Below, piece by piece: positions 41,486 to 49,489 of a stretch of DNA of 50,406 nucleotides (the first letter of the stretch is position 1; the number at the start of each line of letters is the position of its first letter). The stretch is taken from contig JAMWZA010000023.1 of the NCBI GenBank assembly GCA_024305105.1, positions 1 through 50,406 on the forward strand. Reading direction: 5' to 3'. The DNA comes from Marinoscillum sp. GTDB taxonomy: Bacteria > Bacteroidota > Bacteroidia > Cytophagales > Cyclobacteriaceae. The translations under genes were made by a program, and so were the position numbers. Below the pieces are notes generated by a model. That model was not told the DNA's origin, ran no database searches, and worked only from the letters and a program-made list of their open reading frames with translations.

Positions 41486-41569
41486 TATTTCAAGTGACCG
41501 CTCAATAACAACTACCTTGAGTCGTTCTCAAGTTATCCGTACCTTTACCGTATTGTAAAAAATGATGTT

Positions 41570-42892
41570 ATGCGCTTCATCTTACTTGGAATCTGTTTTA
41601 GTTTATCCACGCTGGTATCTGGACAACAGTCTCTGGTACAAACCTACCACGAGGCTGACCCCACAAAAGTCAAAGAATCTTACTACATCCTCAACGGTGA
41701 CTCCACCATGATCGATGGTGAGTACAAAATGTACAGCCTTCAGGGCAATGTTGTTCTGAAAGGAAACTTCATTGAGGGTCAAAAACAAGGAGATTTTATT
41801 CACTACGGCGAATCAGGCATTGTACTCCGAGAAACCCCTTATGTTAATAATGTGCGGCAGGGAATCGCTATAGTCTACGATGCAGATGGGCAAGTAATTC
41901 AAAAAGCGACTTTCCAAAACGATACACTGGTTGGGGAGCTAAAAGTCTATGATAGTGCTGGTAACCTTAAAGGAGTCACCTCCTTTGCCCAAGGCAAACC
42001 AGATGGAATGGTCACCGAGTATTACCCGACTGGAGCCGTGAAGGAAGAAACCCAGTACAAAGATGGAAAACCCAATGGTCTCACGGTTCAGTATTACCCA
42101 AGTGGTAAAAAAGAGCTGGAAGCAGAATATACCAGCGGACTGCTAAATGGCTTTTACAAGACCTACTACCCTTCCGGTCAGTTGGAAATGGAGGTTTTCA
42201 ACGACCGGGGAAGAAGATCCGGATCCGTAAAGTACTATCATGAAAACGGGCAGCTCATGTCCATCGGAAAGTATGAAAACGGGGCCTTACAGGGAGAGTA
42301 TCTGGCATACTACGATGATGGAAATGTTCATAAGGAATTAAAATACACCGATGGGTACCGAACAGGTAAAAACACAGAGTTACATCCTAATGGTAATCTA
42401 AAGTATGAGGGCACGTTCAGCAACAAAGGCCTGGATGCGAAAATCACAGAATACAATGAAAAGGAAGAAGTCATTGCTAAAAAGGAACTTTTGAATGAAC
42501 TCCCTCATGGCAAATGGCTGACTTACGATGATCGGGGCAGGTTGATCAGTGATCTCACCTATCAGAATGGCAAACTCCATGGTATCAGTAAAATCTTTGA
42601 AAAAGGAAATCTTGTCAGCGAAATCAATTACGCCTTTGACAACAAACAAGGCGAAGCGAAAACCTTTCATAGTAATGGACAATTAGAAACGCTGGCTAAT
42701 TACAAACTCGGCCGACTGCAGGGTCCGTTTGTCCGATACTTTAAAAATGGTCAAATAGAATACCAGGGTGAGTATGTGCGCAACAAACGTTCTGGAGAAT
42801 GGCTCACGTATGACAAGCGAGGCAATCTAACCCAAAAGGACACCTACCAATCCGGCGAATTGGTCAAATCAGAAAACATGGAAATCAATTGA
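41570..42892 (+). CDS. Secreted MORN_2-repeat protein (YwqK family)
   Basis: Signal peptide MRFILLGICFSLSTLVSGQ followed by about 16 repeats of the MORN_2/YwqK type, with a recurring pattern of G-x-Y-x-x-Y-x-x-x-G-x-L-x-x-E-x-x-Y-x-x-G. Examples are EYYPTGAVKEETQYKDGKPN, QYYPSGKKELEAEYTSGLLN and KYYHENGQLMSIGKYENG. The repeats run almost to the C terminus of the 440-residue protein and would fold as an extended beta-hairpin ladder. Databases often label this family an antitoxin, but there is no toxin partner here and the protein is exported, so a structural or binding role at the envelope is more likely. It is monocistronic, with purC 84 bp downstream. Confidence 0.85.
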   Translation: MRFILLGICFSLSTLVSGQQSLVQTYHEADPTKVKESYYILNGDSTMIDGEYKMYSLQGNVVLKGNFIEGQKQGDFIHYGESGIVLRETPYVNNVRQGIAIVYDADGQVIQKATFQNDTLVGELKVYDSAGNLKGVTSFAQGKPDGMVTEYYPTGAVKEETQYKDGKPNGLTVQYYPSGKKELEAEYTSGLLNGFYKTYYPSGQLEMEVFNDRGRRSGSVKYYHENGQLMSIGKYENGALQGEYLAYYDDGNVHKELKYTDGYRTGKNTELHPNGNLKYEGTFSNKGLDAKITEYNEKEEVIAKKELLNELPHGKWLTYDDRGRLISDLTYQNGKLHGISKIFEKGNLVSEINYAFDNKQGEAKTFHSNGQLETLANYKLGRLQGPFVRYFKNGQIEYQGEYVRNKRSGEWLTYDKRGNLTQKDTYQSGELVKSENMEIN

Positions 42893-42962
42893 TTCTCCAT
42901 TAATGTTTTCACTATGCGGTTTTGATGTAATTTAGTGATCCAATAATTTCAATCTAGATCAC

Positions 42963-42970
42963 TATCTTTG
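42963..42970 (+). promoter_or_regulatory. Bacteroidota -7 box (TATCTTTG) before purC
   Basis: TATCTTTG fits TAnnTTTG and is identical to the box before the DUF4494 gene. The purC ATG at 42977 is 7 bp after it, so the transcript is probably leaderless or nearly so. No clear -33 TTG at standard spacing. Confidence 0.5.
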
Positions 42971-42976
42971 CCCACC

Positions 42977-43921
42977 ATGTCAAAAGGCATCAAATACACT
43001 GATTTCTCACATCCCAAGCAAACCAACAAGTATGTTGGTAAGGTAAGAGATGTTTACTCTTTTGGGGATAAGCTAATGATGGTAGCTACCGATCGCATTT
43101 CAGCTTTCGATGTAGTGCTTCCAGAACCCATCCCTTTTAAGGGCCAGGTACTCAATCAGATTGCAGCAATCATGCTGGAAAAAACGAAGGACATTGTCCC
43201 AAACTGGGTGATCTCCGTACCTGATCCCAACGTAACATTGGGTAAAAAGTGTGAACCATTCCCTGTAGAAATGGTCATCAGAGGGTATCTCACAGGACAT
43301 GCCTGGAGAGAGTATCGCGATGGAAAGCGAATGCTTTGTGGTGTTCCGCTGCCTGAAGGATTAAAAGAGCATGACAGACTTCCTAACCCAATTATTACTC
43401 CCACGACGAAAGCACACGAGGGACATGATGAGGACATCTCAAAAGAGGAGATCATCAAGCAAGGATTGGTTACTGAATCGGACTATGAACAACTGGAAGG
43501 CTTCACATTCAAGCTATTCGAGCGTGGTACCACATTAGCCGCTGAACAAGGTTTGATACTTGTGGATACCAAATACGAATTCGGTAAATTCAATGAGGTA
43601 ATCACCCTCATAGATGAGGTACATACACCGGATTCCTCACGCTATTTCTACGCTGAAGGTTATGAAGAAAGACAAGAAAAAGGCGAAGAACAAAAACAAT
43701 TATCCAAGGAGTTTGTAAGACAATGGTTAATTACCAATGGATTTCAAGGAAAAGAAGGACAGCAAATTCCGACAATGACTGAAGAATTTGTTCATTCGGT
43801 TTCAGAAAGATACATTGAGCTCTTTGAGCGCATCACCGGAAAGATGTTCATCAAGGATTCAGCAGAAAACATACTCGAGAGAATAAAGAAGAACGTAGTA
43901 AAGACAATAGAAAAGATATGA
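42977..43921 (+). CDS. purC: Phosphoribosylaminoimidazole-succinocarboxamide synthase
   Basis: SAICAR synthase of purine biosynthesis: joins CAIR and aspartate with ATP. ATG 42977 is preferred; a TTG at 42968 lies within the promoter box. The family pattern is clear: [74 protein letters not shown] and [13 protein letters not shown]. The ~314-residue length matches the longer eukaryote-like/Bacteroidota form with a C-terminal extension ([16 protein letters not shown]...). The stop overlaps the start of the STAS gene by 4 bases (ATGA), beginning a tightly packed run of four genes. Confidence 0.96.
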   Translation: MSKGIKYTDFSHPKQTNKYVGKVRDVYSFGDKLMMVATDRISAFDVVLPEPIPFKGQVLNQIAAIMLEKTKDIVPNWVISVPDPNVTLGKKCEPFPVEMVIRGYLTGHAWREYRDGKRMLCGVPLPEGLKEHDRLPNPIITPTTKAHEGHDEDISKEEIIKQGLVTESDYEQLEGFTFKLFERGTTLAAEQGLILVDTKYEFGKFNEVITLIDEVHTPDSSRYFYAEGYEERQEKGEEQKQLSKEFVRQWLITNGFQGKEGQQIPTMTEEFVHSVSERYIELFERITGKMFIKDSAENILERIKKNVVKTIEKI

Positions 43922-44298
43922 AATTTTCAATAGACAGACAGGATCAATACACCATCCTAAAAATAGACGAAGAGAAGCTTGACTCAACAGTAGCACCTGA
44001 AGTAAAATCAGAGTTTGTTACGTTGCAGGCTGAAGGAGTAGAAAATGTAATCCTCAACATGGAAGTAGTAAAGTATTCTGATTCGTCAGGATTGAGTGCT
44101 ATTTTGGTAGGTAACCGATTGTTTAAAGACACGGGTTCATTCATTCTTGCCAATGTGAATGAGCATGTCATGAAGTTGATTAAAATCAGCATGCTAGACA
44201 AAGTGTTGGAGATCCTTCCGACGGTAGAAGAAGCTGTGGACGCTTCTATGCTCAATCAGATCGAAAAAGGATTAAGAGAAGAAGGCGGAGAAGAGTAA
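43918..44298 (+). CDS. STAS-domain anti-sigma factor antagonist
   Basis: SpoIIAA/RsbV-like cytoplasmic protein of 126 residues. The STAS core includes [39 protein letters not shown] with the conserved phosphorylatable Ser (DSSG), and [21 protein letters not shown] short acidic tail ends EEGGEE. Such proteins switch an anti-sigma or serine kinase partner, but no kinase or sigma gene is nearby. In Bacteroidota a STAS gene is often found beside rnz, as here. The start overlaps purC by 4 bp and rnz begins 9 bp after its stop. Confidence 0.88.
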   Translation: MKFSIDRQDQYTILKIDEEKLDSTVAPEVKSEFVTLQAEGVENVILNMEVVKYSDSSGLSAILVGNRLFKDTGSFILANVNEHVMKLIKISMLDKVLEILPTVEEAVDASMLNQIEKGLREEGGEE

Positions 44299-44307
44299 AC
44301 AGCTATT

Positions 44308-45225
44308 TTGGCAATAGAATTACAAATACTTGGATCCAACTCAGCAGCCTTTGCCCACAATCGCCACCACACCTCTCAGTTATTAAGAGTACAGGATAAG
44401 TATTTCCTGATCGATTGTGGGGAAGGCACTCAGCTCCTCATCAAAAAAAACAAAATTAAGCTATCCAGGATTAATAACATCCTTATTTCGCACTTGCACG
44501 GTGATCATTATTATGGCCTGATGGGTTTGATTTCTACCCTACACCTTTATGGCAGGCAATCTGATCTGACCATTTTCGGACCTCCGGGATTATCGGATAT
44601 TATCACCCTACAGCTTAAGTATTCCCAGACACGGTTGAGTTATGACATTAAGTTTCATGAGTGGGTACCTGAACAACCACAGGTTATCTATGAAGACACG
44701 AAGTTGTCGATTACGACCATCCCGCTAGAGCACAGAATTCCCTGCTCAGGTTTTTTGTTCAAAGAAAAACCTAAGAAGCGTGGCATCAACAAAATCAAAA
44801 TTCCTCAAAAGTTAACACCTGTTCAAGCAGCCAAACTGAGAGACGGAGAAGACCTGTATACTGAGGCCGGAGAGCTCCTATTCAAGAACTCGGACGTCAC
44901 CTTTCCACCAAAAGAACCTTACTCCTACGCTTACTGCTCAGACACCCGGCTTATCCCACAACTCGTGGAAACGCTAAAAGATGTAGACCTGGTCTATCAT
45001 GAATCCACTTTTATGGATGACATGGCAGACCGTGCGGTGAGTACTTACCACACCACCGCCAGACAGGCTGCACAGCTTGCTAGTGATGCTAATGTCAAGC
45101 AATTACTCCTGGGTCATTTCTCCACTCGATATAAGGATTTAAATCCATTACTTGCAGAGGCGCGATCAGTCTTCAGAGAATCTTACCTAGCCGAAGAAGG
45201 AAAAAAATTTGTCATCAACCACTGA
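44308..45225 (+). CDS. rnz: Ribonuclease Z
   Basis: Zinc metallo-beta-lactamase-fold endonuclease that trims tRNA 3' ends; the two tRNAs in this window lack encoded CCA and so are potential substrates. The start is TTG 44308; no ATG precedes the conserved LQILGSNSAAFAHNRHHTSQ, and translation from TTG gives the normal 305-residue length. Metal ligands are in SHLHGDHYYGL (HxHxDH), the Asp in CSDTRLIP and the His in LLGHFSTRY. It is the third gene of the purC-STAS-rnz run and is followed by a transporter gene starting 5 bp after its stop. Confidence 0.95.
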   Translation: MAIELQILGSNSAAFAHNRHHTSQLLRVQDKYFLIDCGEGTQLLIKKNKIKLSRINNILISHLHGDHYYGLMGLISTLHLYGRQSDLTIFGPPGLSDIITLQLKYSQTRLSYDIKFHEWVPEQPQVIYEDTKLSITTIPLEHRIPCSGFLFKEKPKKRGINKIKIPQKLTPVQAAKLRDGEDLYTEAGELLFKNSDVTFPPKEPYSYAYCSDTRLIPQLVETLKDVDLVYHESTFMDDMADRAVSTYHTTARQAAQLASDANVKQLLLGHFSTRYKDLNPLLAEARSVFRESYLAEEGKKFVINH

Positions 45226-45229
45226 AGAG

Positions 45230-46024
45230 ATGAAGGACAAAAAACAAACCTTATTCGTTGTTCTGGCAAGCATCTTTCTCACCAATGCCATTCTTGCGGA
45301 AATGATAGGGATAAAAATCTTCAGCGCAGAAGCGACAATGGGTCTACCGCCTGCGAACATCCCGCTTTTTGGAGATTGGGTGCTCGACTTTAACCTGACA
45401 GCTGGAGTAGTTATCTGGCCGGTAGTTTTTATTACCACAGACGTCATCAACGAGTATTTTGGCAAAAAAGGTGTTAGAAAAATCAGCTACCTGGCCGTGG
45501 GATGTATCTCATACGCCTTTCTGGTCATCTACCTGATCACCTTGCTCCCACCTGCTGATTTCTGGCTAAATGTAAACTCCACCGATGCAGAAGGCAACCC
45601 TTTCAATATCAACTATGCCTTCAAAGTTATCTTCCGGCAAGGGTTGGGTATTATCGTTGGATCACTTGTGGCTTTCCTTATCGGTCAGCTATTAGATGTT
45701 TTTGTGTTTCAGAAGTTAAGAAAACTCACTGGCTCGAAAATGATCTGGTTACGGGCCACCGGATCTACCCTGGTGTCTCAGTTCATCGACAGCTTTGTGG
45801 TTCTGGGGATCGCATTCTACATTCTTGCTCCAGAAGGCAGCAAATGGAGTTTAGCCCAGCTCGTTTCTGTGGGCACCATCAATTACATCTACAAGTTTGG
45901 GGTAGCGATTCTTCTCACGCCAGTAATTTACCTGGCGCATCATCTGATTGATAACTATTTGGGCAAAGATCTTTCCAACCAGATGCAGGATGAAGCCGCA
46001 GCTGGTAGCGAAGGTTTCTTCTAG
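45230..46024 (+). CDS. Queuosine-precursor transporter (YhhQ/VUT family)
   Basis: Integral membrane protein with about six to seven helices, of the DUF165/VUT family whose characterised members (YhhQ) import queuosine precursors. ATG 45230 is chosen over TTG 45209, which would overlap rnz. Family features are an early MIGIKIF after the first helix, WPVVFITTDVINEYFGKKGVRK, ATGSTLVSQFIDSFVVLGIAF and the C-terminal YKFGVAILLTPVIYL. 264 residues, with a periplasmic insertion around FWLNVNSTDAEGNPFNINYA. It directly follows rnz, another tRNA-related gene. Confidence 0.88.
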   Translation: MKDKKQTLFVVLASIFLTNAILAEMIGIKIFSAEATMGLPPANIPLFGDWVLDFNLTAGVVIWPVVFITTDVINEYFGKKGVRKISYLAVGCISYAFLVIYLITLLPPADFWLNVNSTDAEGNPFNINYAFKVIFRQGLGIIVGSLVAFLIGQLLDVFVFQKLRKLTGSKMIWLRATGSTLVSQFIDSFVVLGIAFYILAPEGSKWSLAQLVSVGTINYIYKFGVAILLTPVIYLAHHLIDNYLGKDLSNQMQDEAAAGSEGFF

Positions 46025-46075
46025 AGGTATTTACTACGTTAATAAATTGTCGTAATTTGGTTTCTGACAGAAATC

Positions 46076-47068
46076 ATGAATAGCGACCGAGACATACAGA
46101 TATCTTTTTTGGAATGGGTCAAATCAAAGAACCCAGAAACAAAATTTGCGGATGAATTAGGAGCTCTGCTAGCTATTAGCAAGGACAGTGCCTATCGAAG
46201 AATGCGTGGAGACACCTTGCTTACATTCAATGAAATCCGAAAAATCAGTCAGCACTTTGGTGCCTCTTTAGATACTTTTTTTAACCAGTCTAAAGACACG
46301 GTGTTATTTCACAAGAAGATGCTCAATGTAAACTATGGCTACATTGATTTTTTAAAGTCCGTCTTACAAGCTGTAAAAATGATAGGCCAAAAGGAGTCAT
46401 ACCACATGACCTACATAGCCAAAGACATTCCGCCATTCCACTATTTTCGATACCCAGAACTCAGTCGATTCAAATCCTACTTTTGGATGCGAACAATCCT
46501 CAAAGAACCTACTCTGGCCAGCAAGCCCTTCAGTTCTAATTTGATCAGCCAGGAAATGATGGATATTTGCTCCGCTATTTGGAAAGCATATCAGGAAGTG
46601 CCCTCTCTTGAAATCTGGAGTGATGAAACCTTCAATATTACGTTGAGGCAAATAGAGTACAGTTATGACACAGGAGCTTTGAATCACGACCAGTTCCAAA
46701 TGCTTATTGATGAAGTTCGTCAATTACTGAGCATCTTGTGTGTAGAGGCAGAAGAAGGCATTAAAAAACACCCTGACCCGAGTCAGCGTGTCCTCAGTGG
46801 AAAGTTTGATTTGTATTACAATGAGATTGAGATTGGAGACAATACCGTGTTTTTTTCCATGGACGATCGGCGAATGGTCATGAAAACCTACAACATGTTG
46901 AATCTTCTCAGTACCACAGATCCTGTATTCTGCGAAAACATAGAAAAGTACATAAAAACAATCCTTCAAAAATCGGTTCCGATTAGTAGTTCCTCCGAAA
47001 AGGAACGCTTGAAATTCTTCAACGCCATGCACGCCAAAGTGAATGAATTTGAAAAGCGAATGGGATAA
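46076..47068 (+). CDS. Helix-turn-helix regulator with unknown C-terminal domain
   Basis: 330-residue cytoplasmic protein. The first ~70 residues form an XRE/Cro-like DNA-binding domain (FADELGALLAISKDSAYRRMRGDTLLTFNEIRKISQHFGAS). The remaining ~250 residues are not recognisable to me, lack membrane segments and contain aromatic-rich stretches (HYFRYPELSRFKSYFWMRT). Proteins of this layout are common in Bacteroidota as orphan regulators. ATG 46076 is 51 bp after the transporter stop, so it may be at the end of that operon or have its own promoter. Target genes unknown. Confidence 0.72.
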   Translation: MNSDRDIQISFLEWVKSKNPETKFADELGALLAISKDSAYRRMRGDTLLTFNEIRKISQHFGASLDTFFNQSKDTVLFHKKMLNVNYGYIDFLKSVLQAVKMIGQKESYHMTYIAKDIPPFHYFRYPELSRFKSYFWMRTILKEPTLASKPFSSNLISQEMMDICSAIWKAYQEVPSLEIWSDETFNITLRQIEYSYDTGALNHDQFQMLIDEVRQLLSILCVEAEEGIKKHPDPSQRVLSGKFDLYYNEIEIGDNTVFFSMDDRRMVMKTYNMLNLLSTTDPVFCENIEKYIKTILQKSVPISSSSEKERLKFFNAMHAKVNEFEKRMG

Positions 47069-47212
47069 CTTGATGATAATCAATTCATAAGGAATTTCTG
47101 TGTTACACCAGTTGCAAAAACTGCAACAACTCCAGACATTCGTATGAAAAGTCAATTATGATCTGCTCTTAAAGTTGTCTTGGTTTGAATCATGGATTAA
47201 ATACTAATTGCC

Positions 47213-48304
47213 ATGATACGATACAACCAGATTAAAAATCATGAATTTTTTGTTGTTCTAAGAGGTAGAGTCCAAAACCACTTTAAAGAAAATGGACTTT
47301 CCATTTATGCTGAAGATAAAGCCTATGCCAAAGCCATTCTCCTGGTGGGGTCATACGTACTTGTCTACTATTCACTCCTACATACCGCCACCTTTTCACA
47401 ATACTTGTTGCTGTGTGTAGCTTTAGGTATTCTCAAGATTTTTGTCGCGCTGAATGTAGCCCATGATGCCGCACACCATGCCTTCTTCAGAAGTAAAAAA
47501 CTCAATGACTTGTTGCTCTTTGTCTTTGATGCTCTGGGAGCCAATGGCTACATGTGGAAACTGCGCCATGTCCACTCTCATCATGCCTATACGAACGTTC
47601 CAGATCATGATGCCGATATCAAACAATCTGCGCTCGTTAGAATATTTCCAGATTCTCCACTAAAACACCTTCACCGTTTGCAACATGTTTATATGCCAGT
47701 GCTCTATGGATTTTATTCCATGCACTGGCTACTTTTTCGGGACTTCAAAGATTTTATGGACACCCCTACTAACAATCAAGGAATCAAGAACCATCAAACA
47801 ATGGAACTGATCAGGTTGATCTTTGGCAAGCTCATGTATTTCCTTACGATGATTGCAGCCCCATACCAGTTGCTTGCCCTGGAGTTTCATCAGGTTATCC
47901 TGGGATTTATCATCATGCAATTTGCAGCAAGTTATACGGTCGCTATTGCGCTGGCTTCTGCTCATGTTGGTCATGGTGCTGAATTTCCAGAACCTGATGA
48001 CTCCAATCAACTCCCCTACTCTTTTTTAATGCACCAAATCATTACCACAACAGATTTTGCAACAAAAAACCTGTTGGTAACTCATTTGTACGGGGCATTT
48101 AATCACCACGTGATTCACCACTTATTCCCTCACGTCTGTCACATTCATTATCCAGCACTTACCAGGATATTGAAAAGAACTTGTGAAGAATATTTCATCC
48201 CCTACAAGGAAAACAGCACACTTTTAGACGCTATTTACGCACACTACCAGTTGCTCAGGGAACGTGGCAAAGAAGAAGCAGTTTTGGTAATGCCTGAATT
48301 TTAA
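47213..48304 (+). CDS. Membrane fatty acid desaturase
   Basis: Di-iron acyl-lipid or acyl-CoA desaturase. Three histidine boxes are present: HDAAHHAFF (about 84-92), HVHSHHAY (about 119-126) and the C-terminal FNHHVIHHLFPHVCHIHYP. Between them lie the usual hydrophobic helices (LLVGSYVLVYYSLLH, QYLLLCVALGILKIFVALNV, LGFIIMQFAASYTVAIAL). Its 363 residues fit the front-end/acyl-lipid desaturase group without a cytochrome b5 domain. Regiospecificity cannot be read. It is followed 10 bp later by the GNAT-type gene, suggesting an operon related to lipid or membrane modification. Confidence 0.9.
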   Translation: MIRYNQIKNHEFFVVLRGRVQNHFKENGLSIYAEDKAYAKAILLVGSYVLVYYSLLHTATFSQYLLLCVALGILKIFVALNVAHDAAHHAFFRSKKLNDLLLFVFDALGANGYMWKLRHVHSHHAYTNVPDHDADIKQSALVRIFPDSPLKHLHRLQHVYMPVLYGFYSMHWLLFRDFKDFMDTPTNNQGIKNHQTMELIRLIFGKLMYFLTMIAAPYQLLALEFHQVILGFIIMQFAASYTVAIALASAHVGHGAEFPEPDDSNQLPYSFLMHQIITTTDFATKNLLVTHLYGAFNHHVIHHLFPHVCHIHYPALTRILKRTCEEYFIPYKENSTLLDAIYAHYQLLRERGKEEAVLVMPEF

Positions 48305-48314
48305 CCCCTAAACC

Positions 48315-49484
48315 ATGCAAAACATTCGACTGATTGAAGTTTCCGAAAAGGAACATGTGACACAGTTTCTTAATCTACCAAAAGTGATTTATGCTACCGA
48401 TAAAAACTGGATTAGGCCATTGGATAAGGACATAGAGTCCGTATTTGATCCTTCGAAAAATAGTTTTCACACCCATGGAATCATCACACGGTGGATAGCG
48501 ATGTGCGGCGCTACATGTGTAGGTAAAGTAGCTGCTTTTGTGAACTTTCGTACCTCCTCCACTTTCAAACAACCCACTGGCGGCATGGGATTTTTCGAAT
48601 GCATCAACAGTCAGGAAGTTGCCTTCAAGCTCTTCGATACCTGTCAAAACTGGTTAAAGCAGTACCAGATTGAAGCAATGGACGGACCAATTAACTTTGG
48701 TGAAAATAACGCCTGGTGGGGACTGGTAGTAGATGGGTATGAACCTCCACTTTATCGAAACAACTACAACCCACCTTACTATAAGCAGTTTTTTGAAAAC
48801 TACGGATTCCAAAAATATTTTGAGCAATACTATTACACCTTCGATTTTAAATCCGGGCTTGCTCCACGATATTATGAATTTGGCAAGCGGCTCGCACAAA
48901 GAGATGAGTTTCAATGTAAGAACGTAGACCTATCGAACATAGAAAAGTATGCAGGGGATTTTCGTGAAGTGTATAACTGTGGCTGGAAGACACATGATAA
49001 TTTCAAAGCGATGACTATCAAACGAGCCATTTCATTATTCAAAACCATGAAACCTGTCATTGATAGAGACCTCATTTGGTTTTTGTACCACCAGTCAAAG
49101 CCAATTGGTTTTATTATAATGATTCCTGAACTTAACCGCCTCCTTCGCAACTTCCGGGATGGCAAGTTTGGACTCATAGAAAAACTACAACTCAAGATCG
49201 GACTTACCATGAAAATGTGTAAAGTAGCTTATGGGTCAGTGATCGGGTTTGTTCCCGAGTTTCAGAACAAAGGGTTGGAAGCTTTACTTTTTTATCGCAT
49301 TCACCAAAAATTGGTTCCGACAGGAAAATACGAGACGTTAAAAATCGGTTGGGCTGGTGACTTTAATCCAAGAGTGGTGAACCTCTACAGAAAACTCGGT
49401 TTCAAACTGGTTCAAACAGCCGTCACCTATCGCTATCTTTTCAACCCAATGATGCCTTTCGAAAGGGCACCGATCATTCATTGA
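48315..49484 (+). CDS. GNAT-fold acyltransferase-like protein, 389 aa
   Basis: Long GNAT-like protein common in Bacteroidota and without established substrate. The N-terminal part (PKVIYATDKNWIRPLDKDIE, ITRWIAMCGATCVGKVAAFV) and the C-terminal half (VIGFVPEFQNKGLEALLFYRI, followed by KIGWAGDFNPRVVNLYRKLGFK) show the acetyl-CoA-binding and final strand-helix patterns of the N-acyltransferase fold. The middle has an unusual Tyr- and Asn-rich segment (YEPPLYRNNYNPPYYKQFFE). The gene lies 10 bp after the desaturase and ends 5 bp before the convergent porin gene. A role in transferring an acyl group to a lipid or peptide is possible but unproven. Confidence 0.7.
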   Translation: MQNIRLIEVSEKEHVTQFLNLPKVIYATDKNWIRPLDKDIESVFDPSKNSFHTHGIITRWIAMCGATCVGKVAAFVNFRTSSTFKQPTGGMGFFECINSQEVAFKLFDTCQNWLKQYQIEAMDGPINFGENNAWWGLVVDGYEPPLYRNNYNPPYYKQFFENYGFQKYFEQYYYTFDFKSGLAPRYYEFGKRLAQRDEFQCKNVDLSNIEKYAGDFREVYNCGWKTHDNFKAMTIKRAISLFKTMKPVIDRDLIWFLYHQSKPIGFIIMIPELNRLLRNFRDGKFGLIEKLQLKIGLTMKMCKVAYGSVIGFVPEFQNKGLEALLFYRIHQKLVPTGKYETLKIGWAGDFNPRVVNLYRKLGFKLVQTAVTYRYLFNPMMPFERAPIIH

Positions 49485-49489
49485 TGGTT

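Noticed and set aside
41570-42892. Toxin-antitoxin system based on the YwqK label
   Set aside because: The protein has a signal peptide and MORN_2 repeats, and no toxin-like partner is adjacent.
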